DNA of 64,000 nt from Diphasiastrum complanatum (Eukaryota; Streptophyta; Lycopodiopsida; Lycopodiales; Lycopodiaceae), in contig CM055102.1 of the NCBI GenBank assembly GCA_029204225.1, forward strand, positions 45,635,484 through 45,699,483. Reading direction: 5' to 3'. Below, in pieces: positions 10,797 to 22,205 of the stretch. The position numbers were made by a program, and so were the translations under genes. The notes beneath the pieces are model-generated. The model was given only the letters and a program-made list of their open reading frames with translations, was not told the DNA's origin and ran no database searches. Within the stretch, counting starts at the first letter, position 1, and every line of letters begins with the position of its first letter.

Positions 10797-12211
10797 CATC
10801 CTCATCAGTAAAATCTAGAATGTTCAAAACATAAGATCTCTTGACAAAAATGATCTTATTTGTTTCAACAAATTTATGTCCTCCTATATAATAAGATAAA
10901 GCTTAACTGCCATTATAAGAGTCTCCCCAACTAGGTTGAACTTCGAATGAGCAATACAGATCTCATTCTCTAGAAAATGTCTCAGATGGTGGCCAAGTCC
11001 ACTATCCCTCTAGAACGAGGAAGCATGTTGTTTGTAAAAACTCGTCTCGCAGCAAAGTCATCAATTATGAGTGCATCCTGCAATAGAAAATAAGAGTTAA
11101 GAAAAAAACAATTCACATTCAAGAGATAACAACATTCTTAGGCAATGAAGTAAAAAAAACTTATACATAAGTTCATCATCAGCAGCAACCAAATCTGGAT
11201 GATCAATATTATGGCAACCTACTGATGAAGAATCATCTGTGAAATGCATTAAGGATGGACAAGGAAAGCCCAACTGGGATTGACATGTCATGAATTCTTC
11301 ATCAGATGGCATACTTCATCCATGCTCAACAAAATTTGACAAAGCTTTCATCAGACATTCTCATCATCATAATCAATTCCAGGCACCATGTCTTTGGTTT
11401 CAAAATCTACAATGTCAGAGAATTCAAAAATTGTGCCAGATAATAAACAAAGCACCTCATCCTCACAAGAGGACCTATGGAGATAACAGGTACACTGACT
11501 ATATCCCTAAATCTAACATAGTACTCAAAAATTACTTCAGAAGTGGGTTGTGCAGTCTTGAAAACATGTAGATATGGGCAAAACAGGTGTGAAAGCAGTG
11601 TAAGTTCTTAGTAATTCCAAGAAATGCACTTAGGGTGCTCTATCGGTCTCAAGTAGATATCACGTTTGTGCACAAACACAAAAAAAAAGATTGTAAAGAA
11701 CGCACACATGAGTGATATGTACAAAAAATGTCATTGAAATATCGCACTTGTGCACATGTAGAAGACTAGCAACAATAGATAATACAAATAGCGCACACAA
11801 GAGTGATGTACCGCGAAAATCAAGAAAACCCAACATGTTTTGCCTCCCTAAAGGTCCATACGACTACACACGTGTGACCTGACAGCTAGACACAAGTCAC
11901 GATGTCATTGCCTAGAAAGGCGACATGTGGCACAATCTTATGAACTAATAGTCCGCACGTGCGATAAGACATGCGTTTTCACGTGCGAGCCGTGTGATAA
12001 AAGTCCTCGTCCCTAATGCATTTTTTTTCACTTTTTTTTTAGCTTCGCCTTCCTGCATATTGCTCTTGTGCGACGCTAGTTTATGTTCTTTTCTATCTAT
12101 TACCTTTCATGCGCACAGATCCGATATACCATACCTCCGCATATCGCGTTTTTGTGACCCTCTTCTATCTACTTTCATACTTGTTATACTAGTTGCGCAC
12201 AAAACCTATAA
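10797..12211. other. Intergenic sequence with a possible decayed exon
   Basis: Mostly AT-rich and not recognised. On the minus strand 11312-11160 (MPSDEEFMTCQSQLGFPCPS) and, in another frame, 11470-11350 (FETKDMVPGIDYDDENV) look codon-like and acidic and might be a decayed host exon, but I cannot name a family. Between 11640 and 12130 there are many CACATGTG, CACACGTGTG and CACGTGCG words. Confidence 0.4.
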
Positions 12212-12388
12212 TCAGAGTATATTGTAGTCTCGCAAACTACAAAGGAAGCAGTATGGTTGAGAAACTTACTTTTAGATATCAATCTAAGTTAATATGCTCC
12301 GACAATTCTATTTTGTGATAATCAAAGTAATGCTATTTCTTTGTCAGCCAACCCTAGATTTCATTTTAGAAGTAAGCATAATGAAATC
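12212..12388 (+). pseudogene. Copia RNase H fragment, plus strand
   Basis: Plus-strand translation gives SEYIVVSQTTKEAVWLRNLL, then after one TAA, FCDNQSNAISLSANPRF and the HFRSKHNEI block. This is the RNase H core of a copia element. It is about 59 codons long, in opposite orientation to the element to its right, and abuts that element's LTR remnant at about 12389. The closest relative in the window is the minus-strand RNase H at about 61.2 kb. Confidence 0.8.
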
Positions 12389-12524
12389 CCTACTATTTTG
12401 TGACTAGATTTAATGTATCTACTACTCAAATTGAATCCCTCCAAAACTCGTGTTTTATAATTTCCCACACTTTCCAAAAGTGTTTATTCAAATGCTTTAG
12501 CAAAACTAGTTGAAATCTTTCACA
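12389..12524 (-). mobile_element. LTR fragment of a copia element (same family as LTR 48242-48683)
   Basis: On the minus strand it starts TGTGAAAGATTTCAAC at 12524, right after the polypurine tract GAAGAGGGAG (12525-12534). It matches the first third of the plus-strand LTR at 48242 (shared words include AATAAACACTTTT, GAAAGTGTGG and AATAGTAGGG). It is cut off at about 12389 by the RNase H fragment. Confidence 0.75.
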
Positions 12525-12573
12525 CTCCCTCTTCAACTAGTTAAAGCATAGACTTTGAAAGCACTCCTATACT

Positions 12574-13918
12574 TCATGAACAAGTCCTTTCCAATGCTTT
12601 GGTGAAGATATCAGCTACACATTCTCTTGAGGACACATGTTGAAGCTCCACCCTCTTTGCCATGACTTGCTCCCTCACAAAGTGATATGCCAGCTCAATA
12701 TGCTTGCGCCTAGCATGAAAGATAGGATTAGTTGCCAACCTTTGGGCTAATAGATTGTCCCAAAAGATGATTGGGCTCTTTGAAAAATCCAGCAAGTGAA
12801 GATCCTTGATCATCCTTTTACCATACCATCTCCTTTGTGCAATGTGTAAGAGCTTTGTACTTGGCCTCACTAATACAATGAGCTCTTATGGATTTCCTAT
12901 CCATTATATCTCCAGCATAGTCCGAATCTAAAAATTCAAACAAGTTAGGTGATGATCCCTCATACAATATGCCAAAATCTCGAGTTCCAATGATGTACCT
13001 CAAAACTCATTTCCCTAGCTTCCAATGTTCCTCACTAGGGTCTTGCATGAATTGACTCAATATTCCAACACAATAGCTTAGATCAAAGCTTTTAATGGCT
13101 AGATAGATGAGTGAACCAACTAGCTTCTTATAGAGAGTAATGTCTTCGAAGGATCTTTCATTGCCTCTTAGAGTTAGCTTTACATTTGACTCCATATGTG
13201 TATCACAAGCTTTTGCATCTACCATATGAAATCTTTCTAGAATAGAATTAGCCACAAATATACCTTTCCTTGAAGATGGATCCTCCTTGGTCCTATCATT
13301 AAGAGTAATGTTGACATAACATGTGCATCCAAAAGCTCTAAGAAAGTTGACACTTGGCCTCCTCTTGAATAGCATGTCAAAAGGTGTCCTTCCATCCAAA
13401 ATAGCACTCGGCCACCTATTGCACAAAAAATTAGCACACAACAAAGCTTGATCCCAAAATGGCTTATCAAGGCTAGCACTTAGCCTCATGGATTTGGCAC
13501 TTTCACATAAAGTCCTATTCTTCCTCTCGGCCACTCCATTTTGTTGTGGGGTCCTTGGTGTTGTATACTCCGAATTGATCCCATGCTCATCACAAAAAGC
13601 CTTGAACTTGGTAGATATGTACTCCCCACCATTGTCACTCCTTAAGCGCTTGATAGTTGTGGAAAATTGGTTCTCCCTTGCATTCTTGAACTTAACAAAG
13701 ACATCATACACTTCAACTTTGCTCTTTAGTAGATAGATGCAACAAAATCTACTAAAATCATTAATGAAAGTTACATACATCTTAGCTCCACTATTGCTAA
13801 TTGTAGTAATTCTATGAATATCCAAAATATACACCGCATTGTGAGTAGATCTAGGATTTACTTCCAATAGGAGATGACAAGAGGGTGATTCACAAGACCA
13901 ATGATGGTGATTGTACAA
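12574..13918 (-). pseudogene. Copia relic: integrase fused in frame to the RT end and RNase H
   Basis: Minus strand. The long frame 13918-13007 holds the integrase core (LRSDNGGEYIS, PQQNGVAERKNRT, FLCNRWPSAI, FGCTCYVN and RKGIFV). It then passes without a break into the end of RT and the connection region (ANSILERFHMVDAKACDTHM, GSLIYLAIKSFDLSYC, LSQFMQDPSEEHW). The RT catalytic core is missing, yet the frame is kept. RNase H follows in other frames at 13003-12818 (FLDSDYAGDIMDRKS) and 12870-12574 (FWDNLLAQRLATNPIFHARR, HVSSRECVADIFTKAL). The 3' end leads to a polypurine tract and LTR at 12525. It is non-functional. Confidence 0.88.
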
Positions 13919-14384
13919 TCAAAGTATTGGCACAATTCCTATTTCTCTCTCTACAAATAGGAATGTTCATTTGAAGGATGTTTTGTTCATTCCATCTATT
14001 ACCAAGAATTTACTTAGTGTGAGTCAGTTGCTAAGTAAAGGCCTCAAAGTTGAGTTTGATGGAGATGCTTGTATGATCAAAAAGAAGGATATCTTGATTG
14101 CAAAAGTTAAAAGGCAAGGGAACTTGTTCAAACTAGATACTTGTGTTATTTCTAACCAAGTTGGATGTGTTGCAAGAGAGCAAATACCTATTCAAGAGGT
14201 CTGTCATAAAAGGATGGGGCACTTGAACTTCAAGTCATTGGAAGTAATGTTTAGAAAGCAAGTTGTGATTGGTCTTCCAAGCTCCTTAAAAAGTATCAAT
14301 CATGTTTGTGATCTTATGCTTTGTCAAAGTCACATAGACTACCTTATATTAGATCCACAAAGCCTTTTCAAGTTGTATAGATAA
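13911..14384 (+). pseudogene. Copia protease end and GAG-pre-integrase, inverted segment
   Basis: A 157-codon plus-strand frame reads VLFIPSITKNLLSVSQLLSK, a KVEFDGDACMIKKK block and CHKRMGHLNFKSLEV, which together are the end of protease and the GAG-pre-integrase domain. It meets the minus-strand integrase frame head to head at about 13911-13918. If flipped, it would supply the domain expected just upstream of that integrase, so this looks like an inversion within one element. Its C-terminal residues are not integrase-like. Confidence 0.8.
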
Positions 14385-14399
14385 TCGTCCGCTTTTTAA

Positions 14400-15604
14400 G
14401 TTTCTACCAAGAAATGTGGAATTAAGAATAATGATATTCAAACAAATTCTCATCTTCCCATTCTTCTTAGGAATGATGACAATTGGTGAAACCCATTCAG
14501 TGTGCTCAATCTTGTAGATGAAATCGATTTCAAGTAATCTCTGTAGCTCTTTCTTGATGAGGTCAGTAACATTTGGATTACAACGATAGAATCTTGTGAC
14601 TTTGGAACTGCATCAGGCATCAAGGGTATTGTATGCTCAATAACCGATGTAGGAATCCCTTTTAGATCTTTGTAAATCCAAGCAAAACAGTCTTGATACT
14701 TGATCAATAACTTTCTTGATTCTTGAAATTGTTCGGGAGTAAGTTGCAGTCGAACTTGCACAATTTTCTCTGGTTCTTCTGGTTCAACAAGATTCATTGG
14801 CTGAGTCCTAGCTGGTCCATTGCAAACATCCTTTGTTTCTAGTACTTACTCCTCTAGTTCACGATGAGATTTTGGTAACATAATGACAACATCATCCAAA
14901 GTATAGAGTTTGAAATGCTCGAGCATATTATGCTGTACTATATCTGATTGTTCTTCTTCAAAAAGATTGATCTTGGCTCTTCATTTGGCTTTCTTGGCAG
15001 GAATAGATTGTGGAGGTGATGACTTTCTAAAAGATGTGCTCTTTTCTGAAGATGATTTCTTGCGAGAACTCTGACTTGAAGAATCATCCTTGATTTTTTC
15101 TTTACCTTTATCCAATAAAGGTGGTACAACTTTAGCAACCGGTTTTTTCGATAAATTTTCCCATAATAGGACCGTATTGTAATGTTGCTTTGCTTGCTTC
15201 TTTGTCATTGGTCCTGCAATATTTCCTTCCTTCAATATAACTACTTTTGGCAGTTTTATTGTCGATTCATCTAGAATATCTTGGATTCCAAACCTCGTAG
15301 GATCCATATGATTGAGAATCTGCTCATCTGTAAGCTCTACATTTTCATCGTAAGTCAAGGCGTGATTGACATGGATGAATTCATCTTCAATCGGATCTAG
15401 TATTGAATCTGTTGATATCCAAGCTATATTCATCATGTTCACTAAAAAAGTGATTGGCATATCCAAAGTTCGATTTGCTAAAGGAATCTTGCGCAATTCA
15501 AATTGATTATCTCGTTGACACATATAGGCTGTTATACAATCTACTATTGCAAGAGCTTGGTTCCAATTGACAATATCAGTTTGAGAGTCATAATGAACTC
15601 CCAA
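14400..15604 (-). pseudogene. Ty3/gypsy pol fragment: linker and N-terminal RT
   Basis: The minus-strand frame 15604-14981 (207 codons) is a lysine/serine-rich linker as found between protease and RT in plant gypsy elements. It is not otherwise recognisable. From 14797 comes the pre-RT region (LTPEQFQESRKLLIKYQDCF, AWIYKDLKGIP, EHTIPLMPDAVP). After a frameshift near 14610 follows the RT start (CNPNVTDLIKKELQRLLEID, WVSPIVIIPKKNGKMRIC). The frame stops at about 14400, before the catalytic YMDD-type motif, where an inverted copia segment begins. Confidence 0.8.
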
Positions 15605-15615
15605 ATTCTTTACAT

Positions 15616-15938
15616 GTTGATCACAGTATGATCTGTTGTTGATGAATCATCTGTTAGATTAAGTAAGCCCGAGTTTCTCTCACAGTTAATGACTTTCCGT
15701 GTTTAGCAGTGATTTCGAGCCTTTTACTGCCTTTGTGATAGTATGCATGTGTGCCAGTTTGACGGTACATGTAGTGTAAGTTGGGACACGCGTCCCATGA
15801 TGGGGACCGAACTGCCATGCAACGGTACCCCACAAAAATTAGATTGTGTATATGTACCTTTCAGTCTGATTGATGTTAGATTGCTTGCAAATTAGCTAAC
15901 TATACTACCAGTAAGATCCTTGACATGGTATTAGAGCT
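15616..15938 (+). mobile_element. Probable LTR end plus primer-binding site, plus strand
   Basis: TGGTATTAGAGCT at 15926-15938 matches the initiator-methionine tRNA primer-binding site with one change and directly follows ...CTTGACA (15925), as expected for the 3' edge of an LTR. The LTR start may be the TGTTGATCACAG at about 15616. Only about 150 bp of leader follow before unrelated minus-strand copia sequence, so the body of this element is lost. The left boundary is uncertain. Confidence 0.5.
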
Positions 15939-16095
15939 TGGGAGTGGAGCAGTTCGAGGTTAGCTGGAAGCCGAATTTTGGGAAAATTTGAAGAACCGTT
16001 TACGGTTTGTCAAGCAAGCAATTGTTTGCAGGAGCAGTAGAATTTAAGTTTCAGCATAAAGTTGTGGCTTAATCGGAGAGAAAAATTAAAAATTG

Positions 16096-17476
16096 TTAAT
16101 TTTGAGCCCCCTCTGGATCATAACATCTATATTCCTTGGTTTGTCCATCATATCCTGTAAAAATGCACTTCAAGGCCTTTATCTGCATTTTGGTTCTCTC
16201 GCTCTTAGGTATGTGAACATACACTCGGCATCCAAATACTTGCAACCCATCCATCTTAGGCTTCTTACCAGTGAATGCCTCCTCGGGTGTGCGATTATGT
16301 ATAGCAACTGTAGGGCTTCTATTTTGCAAGAACACAGTAGTTTTGACAGCTTCACCACTAAAGAATCAGTAACTCCCACATGCGTCATCATTGCCCTAGC
16401 TGCTTCAACAATGGTACGATTCTTCCTTTCAGCTATCCTATTTTGTTGAGGTGTATCAACCTGTGCAAACTCCTGTTTAATGCCATGCTCCTTGCAAAAA
16501 TCAATAAAATCTATGGAACGATGCTCACCACCACAATCTGCCTTGAGTACCTTGATCTTAGCACTTGATTGATTTTCAACCAATGCTTTGAAGCTTTTGA
16601 ACCATCCAAATGTGTCAGACTTTTGCTTAACGATGTAGATCCAGGTCTTTCGTGAGTAATCATCAATGAAGGTTAGCAAATAAAATATTTTACCAATAGA
16701 CATTACCTTCATTGACCCACATAGGTTAGAGTGTATCAACTCAAGCACTCGTTTTGCCCTCGTTGCTCCTTCTTTGTTGAACTTCTTCCTGTGTAACTTG
16801 CCTAGCACGCACTCTTTGCAAATGGACTCTTCCTTGTCATCCAAACTAGGTAGACCTGTTACCATCTTGAGCTTACAAAGTAGCCTCAAGCTCTTGAACT
16901 TCAAATGCCCCATACGTCTATGCCATATATCACTTTGTGATATAGATGTAGATGCTAACACATTGCACTACGTAACAACAGCGTTTAACTTGTACAAACC
17001 ACAAGTTTTATCTCTAAAGCCATCAGCAATCACCTTGAACCCCGTTTCACATCCTTGATCTGGCATTTCTTGTCGTTGAACTCCACCTTCAACTTATGAT
17101 CTGTCATTGTACCAGCAGATAAAAGACTCTTCTGAAGGCCAGGAACATACAACACATTTTCAATTACCTTCACATGTCCATCAGGAAATTGAATAGGCAC
17201 GGCACCAACTCCATGAATTCGGCACTTGTCGTCGTTCGCCTGCGCAACTCTATTTCCTTCATCAGTAAGCTCCAAGTTTTTAAACCATGATTTGTTGCCA
17301 GTCATGTGTCTTGTTGCTCCTGAGTCCACATACCAATGTGTATGATCAATGGAATGTTGCGATGCTAATGCTGTCGCAAATGTCGTGCCTTGATCTTTAT
17401 TATCGCTATCATTATCTTCTTCGACAAAAAAACAGAGAAAAGGGCTAAAAGATAAGGGCCTTTGAAGAAAATACAC
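16096..17476 (-). pseudogene. Copia relic: protease and integrase, no RT
   Basis: Minus strand. 17476-17030 contains protease with HWYVDSGATRHMTGN and LYVPGLQKSLLSAG. 16961-16179 contains the GAG-pre-integrase (IWHRRMGHLKFKSL, ICKECVLGK) and the integrase core with HSNLCGSM, KADCGGEH and TPQQNRIAERKNRT. The first catalytic aspartate of the D-D-E triad is replaced by asparagine (codon 16725-16727), while the second D and the E remain. 16335-16096 carries the C-terminal FGCRVYVH and CIFTGYDGQTKEYRC motifs in another frame. Gag is truncated at about 17476, and RT and LTRs are absent. It is a different copia lineage from the element at 5.8-9.8 kb. Confidence 0.88.
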
Positions 17477-18440
17477 TATTTTTTCACCTTGAAGTAAAAC
17501 TTTTCTTCAAATGAATTTGACCTTCAGGGTCCCTTTCAGCTTGAAAACATTTTATGAAGTTGAAGGCCGTTCTGTCCTTCAGACCCCTTCACATGAAATG
17601 TGAGATTTGAATTTTGACAATCCAATGGATATCCACGGTTCTAGATCATTCCCTGGGAAATCAATCATAGCCGTTGACAAGATCCGATGATCTGCAAGCG
17701 ATGTGGGCACTATAACACTCTCCCGTGGCCGCTAGACTCTTCCATACACTAACAGTTTCTCTCCTCTGGGTGCGCATGACCTGTCCATTGCAACCCTCTC
17801 TCTGTACTATGCTTTACGACGACCAATTTGTTCAGTTTAGTACTTTTCTGTTGGCAGAAATGTATGGATAGACCTGTTTGCATGCTTGGATGCATGTTGC
17901 ATGGATGTTCAGTAAATTGATCAGAGAGAATTTCATGCATGAGGCTGTTTTTGGCAATTCTAGTTCAAAAAGCTGATTTTCCAGTTACTAGGCAATTTAC
18001 GTAAAAAATTGATTTTTTAAGAAATCACTGCATGTCATGTCTGATGCATGCTGGATGTTTTGGAATCCTTTTGGAATGTGATGGTAATTGTGAAACTACC
18101 AAGTTGATGCTTTAGATCGATTTTCACAGTTTAGGTCCATATCAAACAGAATTTAAAAATCCCAATTTTTTCAAAGTTTTGGAAGAGCCATCAATTGTCA
18201 GGTGGGTGACCATAGCTACTATAGAGAAGGAAGCTTGAAAAACAGAGGAGAGAGAACAAGACCATGTCACCCTTCCACCTAGGCTTCACATGTGTGAGTA
18301 GTAAATGATCCAAATTCAGGTAGGGGGCGCACTTTTCCAACGAGGTAGCTTCAAAAATCCATCTCCAGCCCAATATGCATCCAATCAGAGGTCACAAGAA
18401 CTCTTAAAAGCTTCATTAGAGAGGCATAGAGGCTTCCATC
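17477..18440. other. Non-coding sequence, no gene recognised
   Basis: AT-rich and without reading frames of note. 17515-17600 (TTCAGGGTCCC, GTCCTTCAGACC) is distantly similar, inverted, to a repeated segment in the LARD interior near 37775-37870. Confidence 0.5.
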
Positions 18441-18620
18441 ATGTTAAGGGTAGGTGCCTTTGGATAAGGGCAGGCAAGTGACTATACCTTGGTCAGAGGT
18501 ATGGAATCAAGTTACCCTTGGATAAGGGGTACCCTTAGGATTAAGGGTATGTGCCTTTAGATAAAGGTACCGGTGTCCTTGGATAAGGGCAGGTGGGTGT
18601 CTATGCCTTGGTTGGAGGTA
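18441..18620. repeat. Tandem repeat built on CCTTGGATAAGGG
   Basis: Words such as GGTGCCTTTGGATAAGGGCA recur about five times, grouped into two imperfect units of about 90-120 bp, each ending in TATGCCTTGGTTGGAGGTATGG or its variant ATACCTTGGTCAGAGGTATG. It probably lies in the U3 part of the LTR that ends at 19382. Confidence 0.7.
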
Positions 18621-19397
18621 TGGAACCTAGTGAGGTGTTAGAAAGTCATTACCATGAGTGTTTTGGCTATTTTTCTAAACCTTGGGCCTCCACCTTGAAC
18701 CATATCACTCTATTGGTCTTAAACCAAAATATACAAGCACAACTTGGGCAATGGGACCTAGTAGGAGGGCACACTTCCAAGGTGTCCATTGAGTTCTCAA
18801 CTCCCAAAAGAAAGGCATTAGGTTATGGAAGAAGTCTCTTGAACTTCTGTTGCGTACCCATAAGGGCACGCAACAGGAAACTTGAGGTAACGGTCTCAAT
18901 TATGGGATGGAACGCTGATCTAGAGCTATAGTTCTTGTGGGTTGTGTCAATGTCTTATTGGTGCGCGATGACTCGTTGTTATGGACCCGCGTTAGTGTGC
19001 ACAACTACCGCATGTCGTTGGTCATGCGTGACTCCTATGGATGGAGATGACCTGCCTGGACTATGTATATAGAGGTGGATCTCCATGAGCTTGGCATTCA
19101 TTCTCTCCTGGAGAATGAAGAGGTCTTCCACTGGTGGTCAGGTTAGGACGAGTATCTAGGCCTCAGGATGTAGATAGGCGAGGATCGAGGGTAAGGCATG
19201 GTGGTATGGGACACCATTGCTTACATGAGATCTGAGCTTGCTTGATGGTGGTCTGTAGCTCCAGTGCATGGGGGTGAGGTGGCAATACCTCTATGGTTGA
19301 CCTCTATGGCTGGGTGGTAATGTAGCATTCGTCACATGTTTGTGCTTTAGCAAAGACCGGCACAACGATGGGGTTTCCAACAGTTGGTATCAGAGCC
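18621..19397 (+). mobile_element. LTR 3' part with primer-binding site, plus strand
   Basis: A perfect primer-binding site, TGGTATCAGAGCC (19385-19397), follows ...TTTCCAACA (19382) by two bases. A TATA-like CTATGTATATAGAGG lies at about 19060, where a promoter is expected. The LTR start is not fixed and may lie near 18440. No gag or pol follows (19398-20441), so this is a stranded LTR or a non-coding element. Confidence 0.6.
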
Positions 19398-20441
19398 ACC
19401 GATCATTGTGAATAAGGTGCATTCGTTGGTTTGAGCTTTTAGTTGATGTTTTTGAAGGCTTAGTTGATTTTGTTGAATCGAAGTGAAAACTTTGCTTTTT
19501 GGTTCGTCTCAATCCGAGGTCGTTTTGATTGAAAACGAACCACCTTTGCTAGCTATAAGAAAGTTATCAGTTTTTTAAATTTTTGCGGTTTTTAAAAACT
19601 TCAAAAGCCGATTTGGTTTTCTGGCCTTATTTTGGGACTTCGAAGTCAAAAAAATTTTTGCTTCTAGGTTTTTTTTCCTTATACAAAAAGAATTTGAAAA
19701 AAAAATGCTGTTGAGCTCTTGTGCGCCTACATGCACGGCCGTACGACACCTTGACAGAATTTTTTTTCTGATGCGGATAGGAGCCACAGCCTGAGCCTGT
19801 AGGAAAACTCTACTGAGGGCTTTCAAACCTTTTCTTGAAAAGACTATCAATTATCTTCTTGACTGATGTGATAGCAACTTCAAATTTTGTAAACTTTGTT
19901 TATTATTAAACAAAGATTTGACCCTTGTACTTCAAAAGTACATCTCAAATTTTAATCATAAAGTTAACAAAGTATTTGTTAACTTTCTAAACTCCAGACC
20001 TGGTTGGTGAACTTAAGAGTTGAAGCCTTGTTTGCTAAATATATTTTAAAATTACTTTGTACTTTAAAAGTACGATATAAACTTTGCAACCAAGTTTTAA
20101 TACTTGCAAAGTTTGATTCCTAAGTCTTTATTCATAAGTTATAAAGTTTCTTAACTTATGTTTAAAAATTTGCTTTTGAAGCTATGAAATATAGCTTACA
20201 AACCTCATCAACTTTGTAAGTTATATTTCTAAGGCAATTTTAAACCAAACTTTGGCTTCATAAGATATGTAAGAAAGGGGGAAAGTAAAAGAAAAGTATA
20301 CAACTGTACTTGAAGACTGTACTTGCTGCAAGTATAGACCTTTGTGCCCTTCTTCCTATCTTTCTCAGCCTCTATCTTGGGCTTAATCCACTCCTTGTAA
20401 ACTACCACCTGTACACAAAAAAAAAATTTTTGCAAATCCTC
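19398..20441. other. AT-rich leader-like DNA without genes
   Basis: It follows a primer-binding site and ends at the next LTR. It contains poly-A and poly-T runs and repeated words such as AAAGTAC and AACTTTG. Nothing coding is seen on either strand. Confidence 0.6.
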
Positions 20442-20970
20442 TGTTACGGCCCTAATGGGAGTTTGTACCATTGGGGGGTTGGCTTAGACGTAGGGGCCAT
20501 GCCTAATTTGGATAATAGCTAAGTAGGACCTTAGGCTATGCCTGCATGTAGTATAGGCATGTGTGTTGCATCCTAGTATGGGATAGGATGTACATGCACT
20601 GTGTCTATGCATGGGTCTTTGCTATTGTGAGTTAGGGGTGCCTACATGCAGTGGACATGCATGGGAGTTAGGCATGAGTTGATAACATGTTACATGTGGA
20701 CTCAGTGCATGGACATGCAGGGTGGGTGCTACTCTCTATATATACCCTCTCTTGTGTCCATTAGGATCATTGAGAGTCTGCAGCTATTATGTTGTCGGAT
20801 TGGTAAGCGCTTACTATCATAGAGATTTGCCATACTCCCCTAGTGCTCGGGGCTAGATCAGACGGTCTAGGAATGGTTGGGACAGTTTCATCCACTGCAC
20901 TCCCTTATTGTGTTCTTGGCGCTCAATCCTGATTGGAGGTCTTGGGGGACGTTTTATTGGTATTAGAGCC
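20442..20970 (+). mobile_element. 5' LTR and primer-binding site of a gypsy element
   Basis: An LTR-like block begins TGTTACGGCCC at 20442 and ends near 20957, followed at once by TGGTATTAGAGCC (20958-20970), a tRNA-Met primer-binding site with one change. A good TATA box, CTATATATACC, lies at 20735-20746. It is correctly placed and oriented for the gag at 21117. The decayed 3' edge (ACGTTTTAT) no longer shows the expected CA. No matching 3' LTR was found in the window. Confidence 0.65.
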
Positions 20971-21116
20971 CATGGCAACGAAAATTGGGGTTTTTGTTGG
21001 TTTTTTTGCAGTGCATGGTTTAGTTCAATAAGGTTTGTTTGTCCCACCGAATATGGGTATTTTTTTTGCTTTGTTAGCATTACCGACATATTCAGTGTTG
21101 TGGGGACAAGAAGTTT

Positions 21117-21770
21117 ATGCAGCCGGCAGCAGTGGAGTCATGGATTAATAGGTGGAATAGCTATTTTGGTCTACATGGAGTATTTGGGGAGAAGCGAATT
21201 TCTTCGGTACTGATTTTCTTGGAAGGAAAAGCCATGTCGTGGTGGCGGGACCTTGATCCTAAGCCAATCACTTGGGATGCTTTTCGGGATGTATTCTTGA
21301 AAGCATTTATGACTGTGGATGAAAGGGATTCGTATCGACATTTTGTAGAGCTTAAAATGGGGTCGTGTGACTTGGACACTTATGTCCAAGAGTTCATGGA
21401 CCTTTTGACTAAAGTGCTACATTTTCCAAAAAAGTACGTAGAGTGGCAATTTGTGAATGGGTTGCCAGCAGACTTTCAGAATGAATGCAAGCGCAATTCT
21501 TTGAACTCGTCGGAGGATGCCATTCGGATCGCATGTGTGTATGATCAGACGGTGGTAGCTTCTAGGAAACGGGGGCAAGAAAAAAGCTCAACAAATTTTC
21601 GACCGCAAAAATAGTCAAAAAAGTTTTTTGATGAACTTGACAGTATGGCTTATCAGAACCCAACTCAGTGAAGAAATCAAAGAAAAAGTCTAAGTCGTCA
21701 ATCAGAGATGCCTTCAAACAGGGGCCATATGGCTAAGGAGTGCCCGTTAAAGAACAAGTCCTCATCCAAT
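21117..21770 (+). pseudogene. Ty3/gypsy gag with zinc-knuckle remnant
   Basis: A 165-codon frame (21117-21614) shows the retrotransposon gag domain (VFLEGKAMSWWRDL-type block, WDAFRDVFLKAF, FMDLLTKVLHFP, WQFVNGLPADF). After a stop at 21612-21614 a zinc-knuckle remnant, GHMAKECPLK, appears near 21722-21755. The start is chosen at the first ATG, and similarity upstream is not obvious. It forms the particle shell of the element. Confidence 0.82.
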
Positions 21771-21971
21771 CTTACGATAGTGGATTTGCCAACAGATGAA
21801 TGGAAATTGATGTTACTAATAGTACTTTAATGTGTTGCGAGGGCATGGCATCCTGCGCGTATAAGCTTATGGCCCAATGAGCACGAAAGTTGAGCATAAA
21901 TAGAAATAATAGAGTTGGGCCCTTTTGTAACTAAAATAAAACTTGAGGCCCAAAGTCAAGTTTAGAACTTA

Positions 21972-22205
21972 GTGTTAAACTTTTTTAAGTTGGATCCAAT
22001 TCAGTACATTGTCTTTTGGTCCTCACAGTTTGTTTCGAGTAAGGGGCAAGTTGTTTGGAAAAGATGTGAATGTATTGATTTAGGCGGTACTCATAATTTT
22101 ATTGATCTCAACTTGTGCAGAGACTCCAGGTACCTACCAAGCCAAGTGGCCATCGTTATGTGGTTACGCTTGCGTCAGGTGCAGATACTGAAGTTTTTGA
22201 AGTAA
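21972..22205 (+). pseudogene. Gypsy protease remnant
   Basis: A short frame with CIDLGGTHNFIDLNLC around 22070-22110. This matches the gypsy retropepsin active-site context (usually I-D-S-G-x-T-H-N-F-I), but the catalytic serine is leucine, codon TTA at 22080-22082, one C-to-T change from TCA. The frame stops soon afterwards. It is non-functional. Confidence 0.7.

Noticed and set aside
14981-15604. 207-codon frame as a host gene
   Set aside because: It runs into a gypsy pre-RT and RT sequence on the same strand, so it is read as the retroelement linker.
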